This document shows positions 53,078 to 64,000 of a stretch of DNA of 64,000 nt, one piece after another (the first letter of the stretch is position 1; every line of letters starts with the position of its first letter). A program made the translations under genes and the position numbers. The stretch comes from Perkinsus chesapeaki (taxonomy: Eukaryota > Perkinsozoa > Perkinsida > Perkinsidae), in NCBI GenBank assembly GCA_013115145.1, contig JAAPAO010000140.1, positions 1 to 64,000 on the forward strand. The letters are read 5' to 3'. The notes below the pieces were generated by a model. It ran no database searches and was not told the origin of the DNA. It was given only the letters and a program-made list of their open reading frames with translations.

Positions 53078-56000
53078 ATGCAGTTCATGATAGCAGGTTT
53101 TCGGCCAAGGGAAAATGAAATTAATGACGATTGTCAAGTGCTTCGGTGCATCCCGTTTGGATCGTAAGTTCAATCAGCCCTCCTCCCCTAAAAGGTCCAA
53201 CTCACCTGCTTGTTGCTTGTTGCAGGTTCACGTACAATCTCCATTTACCATGGGCAAGCGATCTAGATTTTGTTGTAAGCTCCGTTACTACTTTTATATA
53301 ATCTACATTTTGTATAATAATAAATAATTGCCGTGGCGTGCGGTGGGGGACGGTGCTTCACACGTCCGTATTACCATCGTGTGAATTGTACCTTACGCTC
53401 ATTAAACCAATTCTGAATGGCCGTGCAAACGTATTGTGCAGCAGCTTCGATTGATACCCTCTGTGTCCAGAAATTTTCCCACTAAAAGTACCCTCAGGGC
53501 GTGGGCCCATTTTTGCAGCATCTGACTTCGTATATTTATCGTTGATTTACCGTGGCGTGCTTCTGCTGTCTCAGTTACTGCCAGCGTCAGCTCAATACGC
53601 AGACCTTCTCTCTCCGGGCGCCACCGCCATGTCGGCTCGTACGGAGTCGGTCGGCCCTGTTGTTGTTGGGGGTGAAACCTCCGAGGTGATAAAGTATTAT
53701 TAGTTTTCCTATTTCTGTTTTAGGCACCAGAAAGTGACGGGAACCGTGGCATTGATAACGTGAAGAAGGCCGAACTATGCGCGGCATTGTTGGGGGAGAT
53801 ATCAGACTATCTCGCCCGGACTCTACCATCAGGTAACCAAACTTGGCTTGCTTAACTCGCTCGTCGGACTATTAAATTGCTCCTTCGTTACTGACTTGTT
53901 CCGTCTTGTACACTTTTCGTTTGGCCCCATATGCCCAAGTGCAGCTTAAGGGACACACGCACGAATTCTTCATCGGAAACTACTTACTTCCCATTGTATC
54001 CGAAACCCATCGGAAACCGTTGTTCATTTTCAAAAGGCATTTTAATCAACAATCTGATGAGTTTTGGTTAACGTCCCAGTGCCCCTCACAGGAACAATAA
54101 CCTCCCAGCCAACAGTGATATCCTCCTCGAGGATTCCTTTAATAACAGTGTCATGTCGCGAGTTCATCATGGACAGCTTCGATCGGCAGTGGTGAGCAGA
54201 CCTGGAACGGCCCGATCGATGACTAAAGACTTCAGGTGTTCCTCCTGTTCTCTCGGCTCGGAGTCCTTGTGTCCGATGCATGCTCCAGTGCAGCTTCAGA
54301 TATCTTTATCGGGGCCACGCCACACAGGTGAGGTGTTATTCAGAAAATAAGCACATTCGGAATTCTTTCGGGTGCGATTTTGGTGGATGTTTTCTACAAG
54401 GGAAAGTTTGTGGGGAAGATTCATCTGCCTTTTTCATCACCTTATATCGGTATTAATAGTTAACCCTTGCAACATTAAAGCTCTATAGTTAATATTTACT
54501 TTACCTTCCTTCTATCACACCAAGTGGCATGTAGCGCTCGCGCTTTTATCGTGATGAAGACACCAAAGCAGTAACGAGGTTGAGGGCCATCGAATCGGTT
54601 AGCACTACTTAGTAACCCAGATTGTCAACTTTCCATTCCTCAAGTGTCATAGTTTTATCACCAACTTATTGCATCTGTCCGATCTGTCGCATTGATATGT
54701 CAGTAGCCTTTACTTGCCTTGGCTCCCTAAGTTGGTATCTTCACCAAATTAACTCTGCCTGCTGAGTTATTATTCCTGGATGACAGCTGCTGTATTAATA
54801 TATTACTTGCCATTGGCGCAAGTTCGATAGTTGCCTGTGGTAACCCCGTCAAAGTGGCATTTAGTATCATGCTGGCATGTCTGCAGTTGTCTTGTAGAAG
54901 GGGGGATTTTCGAACATAGTTGAAGATACTTTATTCATGACGTGATGGTTACGAGGAGGTTAAATAATAATGATAATAAAACTGATCTCCGTTATAGTAT
55001 ATTATTACACATTCTGTAGTATATCTTTTTCAGGCCTTGAGACATCCGCCTATATCGCCCTCATGAGCCAGCATTTCGAGTGTCTCCGGCCGCTGGTTTT
55101 GATGGTAAAGCACGTCCTGCTCTGTGATGGTTTGGTATCGACATACAACGGAGGTGTCAGCAGCTACACTTTGGTAAGCAACACCACGTACGGACCTCGG
55201 TGATATGCTAGTTGGGCAGCAGGTCCTCATGACTGTATCATTTTTAAATCAATTTTACTCCAACGATTGCTGGATCGGGGTGCCTCTCGGTCAACTACTT
55301 CTCGGTTTTCTTGGTTGGTATGGCGGTGACAACGATAATGATAAAGATGAGGTTGGTGTTGTTGGATGCTGCTGCAGTGGTGGTGGTGACGAAGATACCC
55401 TCCTTTATAACGGAGACAGAGTGTCTCTAGTGTTCCCCGACGGTAAGTCATTTTATACATAATAATGCGTATCCTACAGCAATCTATATCAGTATCGCCG
55501 GTTGAGTTCTCGGTAGCACTATGAAGATTCGCAAGCGCAGCTCCAAGCTGTCAGTTTGTATGACTACTCAGCCTTGTGGCATGGACGCCTTATAATTCTA
55601 TATGTGCTTATTGCTAGCTTTATCAACGTTCCCCAGGGGGAGATTTTTAAAACATCATGTCTCCGCCAGACTGTCAGAAATATGCACCTCTATACGTATT
55701 GATTTAATAGTATTGTTTATCTACCTTAATCCATCTCACAGTACTCCACTGCTATTGTCGTTATTATTCATGCGGAAGCGAATACGTATTTTGCGGACCT
55801 CGGCGATGGCGGTGTTATTATTTCACACATTTCAGGTTCAACATTCACATCGTTTGATGCGAGTCGGTTGATTATCCGACCGTTGAGTTCTTCTTCGTCC
55901 GGTGACTCGGTCAACTTCGAGCTTCGGTCAGAAAATGATCCTTCAATAAATTTGTTTAAAATGGATATGTTGGTTATCCTGGATCCTCTCTCCCCGCTCG

Positions 56001-56759
56001 GTGAGTGTAGCGGCGGAGAGTGTATCATCACCACCACGAAGTTGGTCCAAGAATCTATCGCACTCGCTGGAATATCTTTTATCCGTTTTAGTGTATACCA
56101 GTACTCTGTAGTTGAAATAATTCGTAATTAAGAGTTAATCAATATATTATACTATTATAAAACCGTCTTTTCTTCATTATGTAGCTCTTTATATTGAATT
56201 ATCATTATTATGTATAAAACGTTCATTATTCACCTTCGCGTGCTTCCTTGTATTCGGCTCCTTTATTACTGAGTGTTCCCCACAGTACTGTTCTATAATA
56301 TACAGTCTTCGTTGTTCTCCCGAGGAGAACTTGTCTCTCAGGAGAAACCCTGAATCTCGGCCGATCGGCGTGGCGTTGGCCATCAGTCACCGCAGCGCTT
56401 CGCTCCGCTAGAAAAAGTCTGCTTTCTGGCAACTGGTGGGGCCAAAAGTGAGCAGGAGACATTTTGTGGCGCAGTGACTCGACCCTTCAGATACGGTATG
56501 TCTATCCCAACAGTGTGGGTTGCAGCCAAGCGTGCCGGTCATGGGAGCGTTTCGGAGCCCCTGGTCGGCGCTGATAGTAATGGCTCCGCAACAGGCACCA
56601 CGCGGAGCTCCGAGCTCGAAGGCGGCAACGGTATGCATGCTGGTGGAAATAGATCCGATGACGATACGACAATGAAGAGTGTGCAGTCGGTTACCGAGGT
56701 AAAGTTGCATATTCCTCCCACGTCATGTTTTACGTCATCATTTCAGGCCGGCTCTTGAC
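53078..56759 (+). CDS. Trf4/PAPD5-like non-canonical poly(A) polymerase, many exons
   Basis: Clear exons: 53078-53163 plus 53226-53274 give CIPFGSFTYNLHLPWASDLD, the FGS…LPxSDxD catalytic loop with both Asp residues. About 55035-55162 gives GLETSAYIALMSQHFECLRP and LVLMVKHVLL, then GGVSSYTL. The next exon (from about 55224) gives VLMTVSFLNQF and LGQLLLGFLGWYG. An exon at 55840-56012 ends in MDMLVILDPLSPL, the PAP-associated block. The last exons start at about 56489 and end at stop 56759 (AGS). A third Asp may be in SGAILVDVFYKG near 54380. Middle exons (53610-54340) are only partly fixed, and more 5' exons are likely. It should add short A tails to nuclear RNAs for decay or maturation. Confidence 0.75.
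56397..56411 (-). repeat. Intronic motif CTAGCGGAGCGAAGC, copy in Trf4-like gene
   Basis: Exact 15-bp match, in opposite orientation, to 58054-58068 in an intron region of the homoserine dehydrogenase gene; 12 of the bases recur at 41689-41700. Confidence 0.6.
56466..56478 (+). repeat. Dispersed motif GTGGCGCAGTGAC, copy 3
   Basis: Lies in the last-but-one intron of the Trf4-like gene, 10 bases before its 3' splice site (CCCTTCAG). Confidence 0.6.
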
Positions 56760-57240
56760 GGTGGCTGTGATATTAGCGAATAGTTCCTAAGTGTATCATT
56801 TGTGTAATTGTCTCCTACTATATGTCACATTTGCCCCCGCCATTCCTCAGCACTAGTCTCGTAATGTAACATAACATTATCATCATCAAATGAAATCGTG
56901 AATTGTCACACTTGACCACCATATGGTTTTCTTATATATATTTTATAATAATTACTATGGCGTCCCTGCCGGTCTTGATTCACTTCCTGGCCCGTTGGAT
57001 TCCGTCCGACCACTGTCGTCGAAATAGTCATTACGTCATGACACTTCTCTTCTGAGATTAGTAATCGTTGCTGCAGTTTTTCATCCAATCTCGGAGAGTA
57101 GTACTCCTACGTAGCATCTTCAGCAATGTTGCGTTGGCAGTCTCACCATACACCATTTCGGCAGAAGCTTCTCATTGGCTCCTCACTTGAATGGTCAACA
57201 CATCCGACGATAGGGTTAGGTAGCTGAGTTGCGCTCGCTG

Positions 57241-59322
57241 ATGCCTTCACCTCCTCTTCCCCTACTTAGAGTTGGCATGCTCGGTTGTGGTGTTGTTGGT
57301 GGGGGTGTGATAGAGCTCTTGAAACCGTACAAAGATACTATCAACATTTGCAAGGTTCGACATAGCACCGATGTGCTTGAATCATTCCTTCAAGCTTTTA
57401 TTGACCGAATGCTACCAATTGTTATTATCAGGTATGCGTCCGCGATCCCAGCAAGAAGCGTGACATCCAATTCCCAGAAGGGTGCGAGATCCTCCCTGAC
57501 CCGGAAGCCATTCTTAACGACGAAACTATCGGTATGGATGTTGTCCTTGATAATCGGTATATCGCTGTTCAGACATTATAGTCGAAGTTATGGGTGGCAC
57601 TGATGAGGCATGGGCATGCACTCAGAAGGCCCTGAAGTCCGGCAAGTATGCCATCATCATACTGCTCGATCTTCATCACTTTCTGTCGTCTTCTTGAATC
57701 CTGCCTACATATTTTAACCGCCCTGAAACATCCCTGTTGAAGTGCGCCGAAAATTTCGTACCGGGTTTTGCGTGTTGGATCCCTTAAATGGAAGTATGCG
57801 ATTTCGGAGGCCTCGAGGTGCGACCTAGCTAACCTCGTAAGTATCTTGCAACAGCTGGTAGTTGTTTCTACAATTGAGCCCATTGTTAATCTGAGCTAGT
57901 AGTAGTGTGCCCGAGAGTTTGTCATGTGATGAATGATCTGCTTCAGCTGATGATGAAATGATCAGGCACGTGGTGTCAGCTAATAAAGCTCTCATTTCCA
58001 AGTACACCGATGAGATCGAACGTCTGGCACTGGAGCAAAATGTAGATACATTTCTAGCGGAGCGAAGCACTCATTCTTTTCAAGGTTCAATTTTTATATG
58101 AAGCTGCTGTTTGTGGAGGCATTCCCATCATCAAGACAGTCCTCCGTGGATTGAGGGCCGATACTTTTAATCACATCTCGGGGTAGCGTTTTGCCGGCGA
58201 TGTAATCAAAGATATGTTCAGAATCATGAACGGCAGTACCAACTATATATTGTCCCGTATGGAGAATGAAGGTGTCAGCTACGAGGAGGTATTCAGGTAG
58301 CTGATAGAATAACAATTGTTATACAGGTTATCAATGATGCTCGTCGCCTAGGGTATCTAGAGGCAGATCCAAGTGCAGGTGCGCATGCGTGCTAAATCTT
58401 GTGTAATTGTCTCCTAGACCTTGAAGGGTATGATGCACGAAGCAAGATATGCATTCTAGCTCGCATCGGTTTTGGAGTGACTGTTGCCGATGAAAACAAA
58501 CTGTGAGCGATCTGAGTTATAGCCTTTAACGCTTCTGTAGTTACACTGCTGGTATAACCAACATTACATCTCGTGACTTCGAGTTTGCCAAGTCTCTCGG
58601 CTACACCATAAAACTCATCGCCAAAGCCCGACTTCTTCCGAGTAACTATATTATCTTCAATGGCTTCCTAATCCTTCGGTATAGGAGATAACGCGACCAC
58701 CGAAAACCGTTTGGAGTGTTGGGTCTCCCCTGCATTCGTGCCTCTAACGAATGCCATGGCAAAAGTCAGCGGTCCAACCAACTGTGTGGAAGTGTCCACA
58801 GTTCAAGTTGGCCCACAATGGTGACATCTTCCCTATTGGCGTGATCCACTTTGTCATCACTAGGTACATAGGAGCTGGTGCTGGGAGGTATCCCACAGCG
58901 AATTCAATTGTCAGTGATGTACTCGAGGCGGTTGACAATTGTTCAGCGGGAATAGGGTAAGTCTCCTTCCCCTTTGGCCCGGTTGCTCATCTCATCAGAT
59001 TCTCGTCACCCTACGGAAGTCGCCGTATCGATGGCAAGGTCGAGGCTGACATCAACGCCCGAGTGTAGGTCAGTTTTGACGATCTTCACGCTACTGTTTT
59101 ATCATCAGTTACATTCGTGTGGCAGATAAGCAATCAGCCGTTGCTACCCTAACTAAGGAAGGTGTCCAAATTGATCCTGGTGGGTTGCTTACTCTTTTTC
59201 TGCCCGGCACAAGCTCTTCAGATACTCCAGCAGATGTGGTGATTTCGACTAAGTCTGTGAGCCTTTTACAGGCCAAGGCTGCGCTGGACGCTTCAGCGGT
59301 TGTCATGCCTATTTTAGAGTAA
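57241..59322 (+). CDS. Homoserine dehydrogenase, many exons
   Basis: ATG at 57241 ([12 protein letters not shown]). NAD(P)-binding [16 protein letters not shown], then exons [73 protein letters not shown], the substrate block [93 protein letters not shown] and a C-terminal ACT-like part ([20 protein letters not shown]) to the stop at 59322. It reduces aspartate semialdehyde to homoserine with NAD(P)H, on the way to threonine and methionine. It is the stand-alone form, not fused to aspartokinase. At about 58132-58186 an in-frame TAG shows that a short intron (GTCCTC…GGGGTAG) must be removed. Confidence 0.9.
58054..58068 (+). repeat. Intronic motif CTAGCGGAGCGAAGC, copy in homoserine dehydrogenase
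   Basis: Exact match to 56397-56411 (other strand), just after the exon ending LEQNVD. Confidence 0.6.
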
Positions 59323-60053
59323 CAATCACACCATGAGTTTTTCTATCACGACAACTGTTGAGTTAACCAGTCGATCGGTGGTCCCTTTCCGAGGGATTTC
59401 GGTACTTGGCACCGACCTTGAGAGTCGCTGCAGAGAGGTCGCTAGATAGTTGACGTACCGTAGGTTAAGTTCGCACAGCAACAGGATTTTCGATGATGTC
59501 CTCCTCACAGCTATTTAGATTGAGCCGCGACATCAATCTCAGAATATCCGTACTATTAATTGTTGAGTTGCCCCTATTAGAAATTACTAAACATAAAGAC
59601 AGTACAATCTTGGACAGCGGAAATGACGTGATTAATATCGAGACCGATGGTGAACCACGAAAGCGACCATGAAAACCTTTTGGCGATGAAGCCGTGACAC
59701 TGAAAGGTCCCGTGACCAGGGGCATGATGAAAAGAGGACTCTAGGACCCCGACAAGGTCAGGGCCTTCTCAAGGATAAGGGATCTTCTTTAGAACCGCCA
59801 GACTGTAGAATGTTGATTGTTGAGTGGTAAATAAGATAGGAACACATTATCATCATTATCCCTCAGATGAACTATTTCGGGCAAGGGGATCTACATTGAC
59901 AACTCCAACATATCAAACTTCTTGGAGAATGGGGATCGACTACAGACGTCTCCCTTCAAATCAGAAAGACAGACTTCTGGAATCAGAAGTTCCATCGACA
60001 AGAACTATTTCTATCGACCCTATGAAAGAAAAACAATAGCTCCTGAGTATCCC
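59323..60053. other. Spacer with one small open frame
   Basis: A 59-codon frame at 59493-59672 (MMSSSQLFRLSRDINLRISV) is the only candidate. No splice sites or homology support it. Convergent genes end on both sides. Confidence 0.3.
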
Positions 60054-62622
60054 CTATTGCATCCTGTCTTTCACAGATTTACTGATAAAGTCGTCGATAA
60101 GCTGCTTGGCTACTTGAGGTTGACCGATGGGCACCGAGTGCCCCGCGTTCCTGGTGACAACAGTAGTGCCATTCTCGCTAAGAAAGCTCACCTTATCGAA
60201 AAAGTGCGTAAGACTGCCTCCTTCACGGGAATAGCCATAAACCACTCTCGCCTCGTTTGGCTGAATGAGCAATGACTAGCTCCGGCAGCTAGGAGTAAAC
60301 GGAATCACAATTCGAACCCGTCTTCCACTTCTATCTGACTCGCCTTTGGTTATCCCTCACGCGAATTCGTCGAACTTCGATTATGAAGATTTATTAAGCA
60401 ACCCACCGAAATTAAAGCTTTAATTCAATCGATTGTTACGCGTGTTGTGTTATTGAGTAACTTACTCTCCATGGGCCCATCCAAATCTTCCGTGTTGAAT
60501 TGTCATACTCAGCTTTGCCATCCCATTCAATGTGCTTGAGCCATTCTTCAGTCCTGAGGTACGAGGAATTACATTTGCCACTTCGTTACGTGATGTGGCT
60601 TACCCAACAAAACCGTCCTTGACGTCCATTTGCCCTTCCCACAGTAAAACAGGCACACTAGCATTGAGCAATGGTGGAATGAACTTAGCCAGCGGTCTCA
60701 TAATATCCTTCTTCATCCTATCCACTACGTCATACTCATTTCTTAGCAGGAGTAAATTAATTAACCGAATAATAAATCACCAACGAGTTCGTACTTGAAC
60801 TTCCTCTCTGGAACGTTGAAGGCCTCCCTCACTTGTGGACGATTGGCAAAGTGCTCTAGTTCTCGGCTGCTACTGCCCATCTTCCTGTAGAGAGCATTAA
60901 TGTCAGGCAGTGCCCCTCCAGTAAAGATAAATCCACCTTATGTCATAGAGACTGACTCCTCCGCTTTCCTGATGTATCAAGTCCTCTAGTTTCTCACGTG
61001 CTTCTAGGGATCCTTCCCAACTGACGAATGATAATCAATTTCACCGTTTTGCTGGTGTAAATAGTGGGAGGCTCCCCTTTACCCTTCTTTGCACGTGACA
61101 CTGAAGTGAAGCTCCGCTGCCCAACTTACTCATAATTAAGTGCGAGCCTTTGACTTCTCCTTGCCCATCCACGAGCCTCCACAAGTTTGTCTTCACCAAT
61201 AAGACCAAAATAATAAGCTACATCGGCCTTGACGGCAACTTGATAAGCTAACAAGCATCATGTCTATGGACGAGGCAGTGAGGCTCTTACCTGGATAGGT
61301 CAGCCCGTTGCCGATTGCTAGCCCCGCCAGTGGTACATTTTCGATTGGGTTACGAAAGAGGTAATGGCCAATCGCTGGAACGTAGTGGCCTGCATACGAC
61401 TCACCGACGATGAACCTAAGCAAAAGAATTGCAAATTGTGGGGAGGAATGGCTTCAGATAATTGATGGGCAGTAAAAGTTATGACTAAAGATCAGCAGCC
61501 AATAAATGTCTTCTGAGCATTGCCCGTAAAGAGTTGCGAGGTGGTGGAGCCAGCTCGCCCCTGATTTATGGGCCCCAACAATAAGGGTTCCAGTGGCATA
61601 TGAAAATTGAGGCGGAACATATACAAAAAAAGTAACATGATAATATAGTCTGTTAAACCAGGGTAGATGCTCACAGGTAAGCTGTCACAGCTTGAGTAAA
61701 TGGTAATAGGACACTTCACGACAACAAAAAGAACATACCAAAAGATCCTACAAAGGATGGCCCTTCAAGTTAGGCTTCACTTCATCGTAGAATTTAGTTA
61801 AGAAAGTGTTGAGCTGTCGGGTGACATCGTGTTCAGTGTCATGAGCATAGCACGAGTAAGAACGTGAGTAACTGTAACCGGTGCCCACTGGGGAGTCAAC
61901 GAATATCATATGATAAGTTTCAGCCCAAGTGATGTTCCGGCGAACCTGATCGGATCAATCGGCCACATCAAGCTTGGTAATTGACAGTACCAGCTTGGAC
62001 GTGCCCACGAGTTCGAGAGGCCCAACTTCATAGAAAGCGCTTATGAGCCCGGATCCCCCAGGGCCGCCCGCCAACCAAAGTATGACAGGAGTACTTGGGC
62101 TGTTCTTGAGCGTCTCGTTTATTGGAGGGAAGTACCTAAGGACCATACGATGTGATACGCATTGGTTTGTCAATGTGTATGTCAGCGGCTCACCAGTAGA
62201 ACATGTCAGCGCTGCAGCGTGAATCAACCTCAATGGTTCCAGCTTCACTCTCTATAGCGAGAGCCTGATCAGTACGAGAAAGCTATGATGGATTAACTGT
62301 GGACCAAATTCGACTTGGAAGTCTATCGTTGAAACGATTCGATTTCTGTCTCTATACAGCTTTTCAACGGATATTTCAAGAATAGAAACTTCCTAAACCA
62401 TCTCCCTGCTGGGAAGCTCCTAAACGAAGAACCTCGAGTTCAATTTCGCCAACCTGTCACTATTCTCTCAATAGGCCTTGAAAAGGTGTAGATGAAGGAA
62501 GAGCGTTTCGAGCTCACATTTGGGTCGCTTGATATGTTGGAGAAGTCCACTGGCGCACCGGGGATGCCCCTAAAATTGAAAGCAAGAAGCAACAGGGTGC
62601 TTGCGAACGCGAATCTTCCCAT
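60054..62622 (-). CDS. Secreted serine carboxypeptidase (S10 family), many exons
   Basis: The ATG at 62622 opens a signal peptide (MGRFAFASTLLLLAFNFRGI). Exons then follow the S10 order: IEVDSRCSADMFYW, WLAGGPGGSGLISAFYEVGP (oxyanion region), HMIFVDSPVGTGYSY, FIVGESYAGHYVPAIGHYL with the nucleophile Ser, VKADVAYYFGLIGEDKL, FANRPQVREAFNVPERKFKY, VPVLLWEGQMDVKDG with the catalytic Asp, IEWDGKAEYDNSTRKIWMGP, and NAGHSVPIGQPQVAKQLIDD with the catalytic His. All three catalytic residues are present. The usual NGGPGCSS is AGGPGGSG. It removes C-terminal residues from peptides in an acidic or secreted compartment and would complement the aspartic proteases. The penultimate intron (about 60455-60270) holds a tRNA T-arm-like sequence. 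Confidence 0.88.
60270..60455 (-). other. Intron with sense tRNA T-arm-like sequence
   Basis: On the minus strand it includes GACGGGTTCGAATTG, a B-box match, 30 bases before a CTCCTAG and 60 before a CATTCAG acceptor. No convincing A-box, so weaker than the others. Confidence 0.4.
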
Positions 62623-64000
62623 AAAAGAGACCAAAAATACTGCCAGGCTTCACCAGAAATGACCTGCCAGAGGGCAGCTAGACCCCCAGTATCAGCGGTA
62701 AGGCTCGTTCCATCTCACACTATGGCAACTTCTTATAGTGCCGGAAAGCGATTCCCCGGGTGACGCGTCGAAATTCATAGCGATGTTTTGCGTCACACGT
62801 AACTGCGTAATATACATAACCTTCCAAAGTGCTATTGTAGGCGTTGATATTCAGATGTACCAAGAATACGATGACGAAGTTAACTGAGCTCTCGCGATAC
62901 TACCATCCCAACCCAACGGCAGGAATGATGCTTTATCTTATAATGCACCCACCCACCCAGCTTTTTTGTGAGAATGTGTGACGCCATTATGCACCACTAT
63001 TAGTAATAGCCTATTGCATAGTAGCTTATACGTTCATTAAGCCCCTCGTCGGATTCCAGTTGTATAAGATTCTTATACAGTATAAGTAGTTCGCAATACG
63101 GTGAACGGTGGCTGCGTCGATCGTTATAAAAGCTCTTCGCTTGTCACTTAACTCGATGATGGTCCGCGACTTGAGCGTTGCTTTCGACACCTTTCGGTAT
63201 CATCATTGGAAGCCCTGCACCGGAAGTCTCACCTTCCAGGAGTTTTCCGGAAGGGCCTTCCGGCCTATGTCTCACTGAGAAGCACACTATGGATCCTCCG
63301 ATTTCACTAACCTGAATGGCACGAGAGGGAATCTTTCTTTATGATCGCTCCTCATGTAGCTCTCCCGATAGGCATCTACGAGGCATGCTTACTGCCGGTG
63401 AACCACGGTTCGAGCTCACACATGAAGCCTATCATTCTAGGCGATCTGCCGAATACATTTGTCAGCCTGTATGGTTGAATGGCACACGCTTCGACTGTTG
63501 TTCAATGTAGAGGATTCGATCATGCCATTGATCGTTGCTTGTGATGGCCATGTTTGCCTAGCACAAGATATTGAGTGTAGCGTAAAATAGCGTGCTTGTA
63601 GGGAGCGCACGTTGTGTGTGGGTTGCACCACCCGTGGCATTTTCGGGGTCACCCGGGGTTGAGTTAGTCAGTTGAACTCGCAAAGCTAAGAGGTCTCTAT
63701 GGTCGAGACTTTTATGGTATCTTCGCAGTTACGCAAGGTTCCAAACCTCTATTTTTTTGTTTCCTCTTTGGGAGGCGCCAGTCTTGCTCCTCTGAAGGCG
63801 ATTTGTCTAGGGAAGACTCTCGCCACTCTTAGAAGCATCCTGGCCCTGCGATACCTTATCGGAGCGTTCTAGCAGAACTTACTCCTGATCCAGGTATCGC
63901 CTTTTCCCAAGCTCCCGGAGAGGAAAGCGGTTTTAATGCTGTTGTAACTGTTAGACTTAAAGCGACATACTGTAGTTCGTGAAACGTTGTAATATAAAAG
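62623..64000. other. No gene recognised
   Basis: Upstream region of the carboxypeptidase and distal sequence. A short frame at 63316-63510 has no supporting evidence. Confidence 0.4.

Noticed and set aside
53115-53327. Plus-strand frame starting MKLMTIVKCFGASRLD as the Trf4-like start.
   Set aside because: The frame one base over joins across the intron to give the conserved FGSFTYNLHLPWASDLD motif; this frame does not.
61960-61980. A 21-nt intron in the carboxypeptidase gene (GTGGCCGATTGATCCGATCAG).
   Set aside because: A 45-nt intron using the upstream GTACTG donor and the same acceptor fits both the frame and the S10 alignment better and matches the other intron lengths.
1-64000. CRISPR arrays, bacterial operons, prophage or integrase features.
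   Set aside because: Nothing in the sequence supports them; the window is eukaryotic throughout.

Overview
The window is nuclear DNA of a protist. All genes are eukaryotic in style: most are split by short introns (about 43-100 nt, GT-AG), both strands carry genes, and there are no operons, Shine-Dalgarno sites or rRNA genes. Base composition is balanced. Tandem secreted aspartic proteases, single-domain voltage-gated cation channel, threonine-pathway homoserine dehydrogenase and very short introns fit an alveolate, most likely a Perkinsus-type perkinsozoan. The genus is an inference from gene style, not from a marker gene.

Layout. 0.5-5 kb: poorly resolved acidic gene(s), one exon coding a CUE-like domain, with a 28-bp tandem repeat. 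5.1-10.7 kb: three tandem minus-strand pepsin-family proteases and a relic of a fourth. 11.5-15.7 kb: a long disordered, Ser/Arg-rich multi-exon protein (minus). 17.5 kb: a small two-exon acidic protein. 18.4 kb: a 110-bp inverted near-copy of part of the carboxylesterase gene at 22.7-24.5 kb. 26-30.5 kb (minus): a PRL-type phosphatase and a six-transmembrane cation channel with two EF-hands. 31.7-38.3 kb: a duplicated module in which a gene for a small protein with three 'GRF' motifs lies head-to-head with glutaredoxin genes, split by an amino-acid transporter. 38.5-44.6 kb: a tightly packed plus-strand run: small basic protein, possible exon, Mahogunin/LOG2-type RING E3, a protein with a prolyl-tRNA-synthetase-like anticodon-binding domain, and a PPR-nucleotidyltransferase fusion. 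44.9-49.4 kb (minus): the complete catalytic subunit of DNA polymerase zeta (REV3) in seven exons. 49.5-53 kb: unidentified multi-exon genes. 53-56.8 kb: a Trf4-like poly(A) polymerase. 57.2-59.3 kb: homoserine dehydrogenase. 60.0-62.6 kb (minus): a serine carboxypeptidase.

The most unusual signal is in the introns. Several introns in at least four genes consist of, or contain, tRNA-like sequence with RNA polymerase III A-box and/or B-box motifs, in sense or antisense orientation. The clearest are 72, 81 and 97 nt long, tRNA-sized, with the splice sites at or near the ends of the tRNA-like unit. This looks like intron birth from tRNA-derived elements (introner-like behaviour).

Functional themes: secreted hydrolases (three aspartic proteases, carboxylesterase, carboxypeptidase), redox (three glutaredoxins), RNA tailing (two different nucleotidyltransferases within 14 kb) and lesion-bypass replication. 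Intron-exon boundaries were assigned by hand from splice sites, reading frame and family similarity; those marked approximate could not be fixed.
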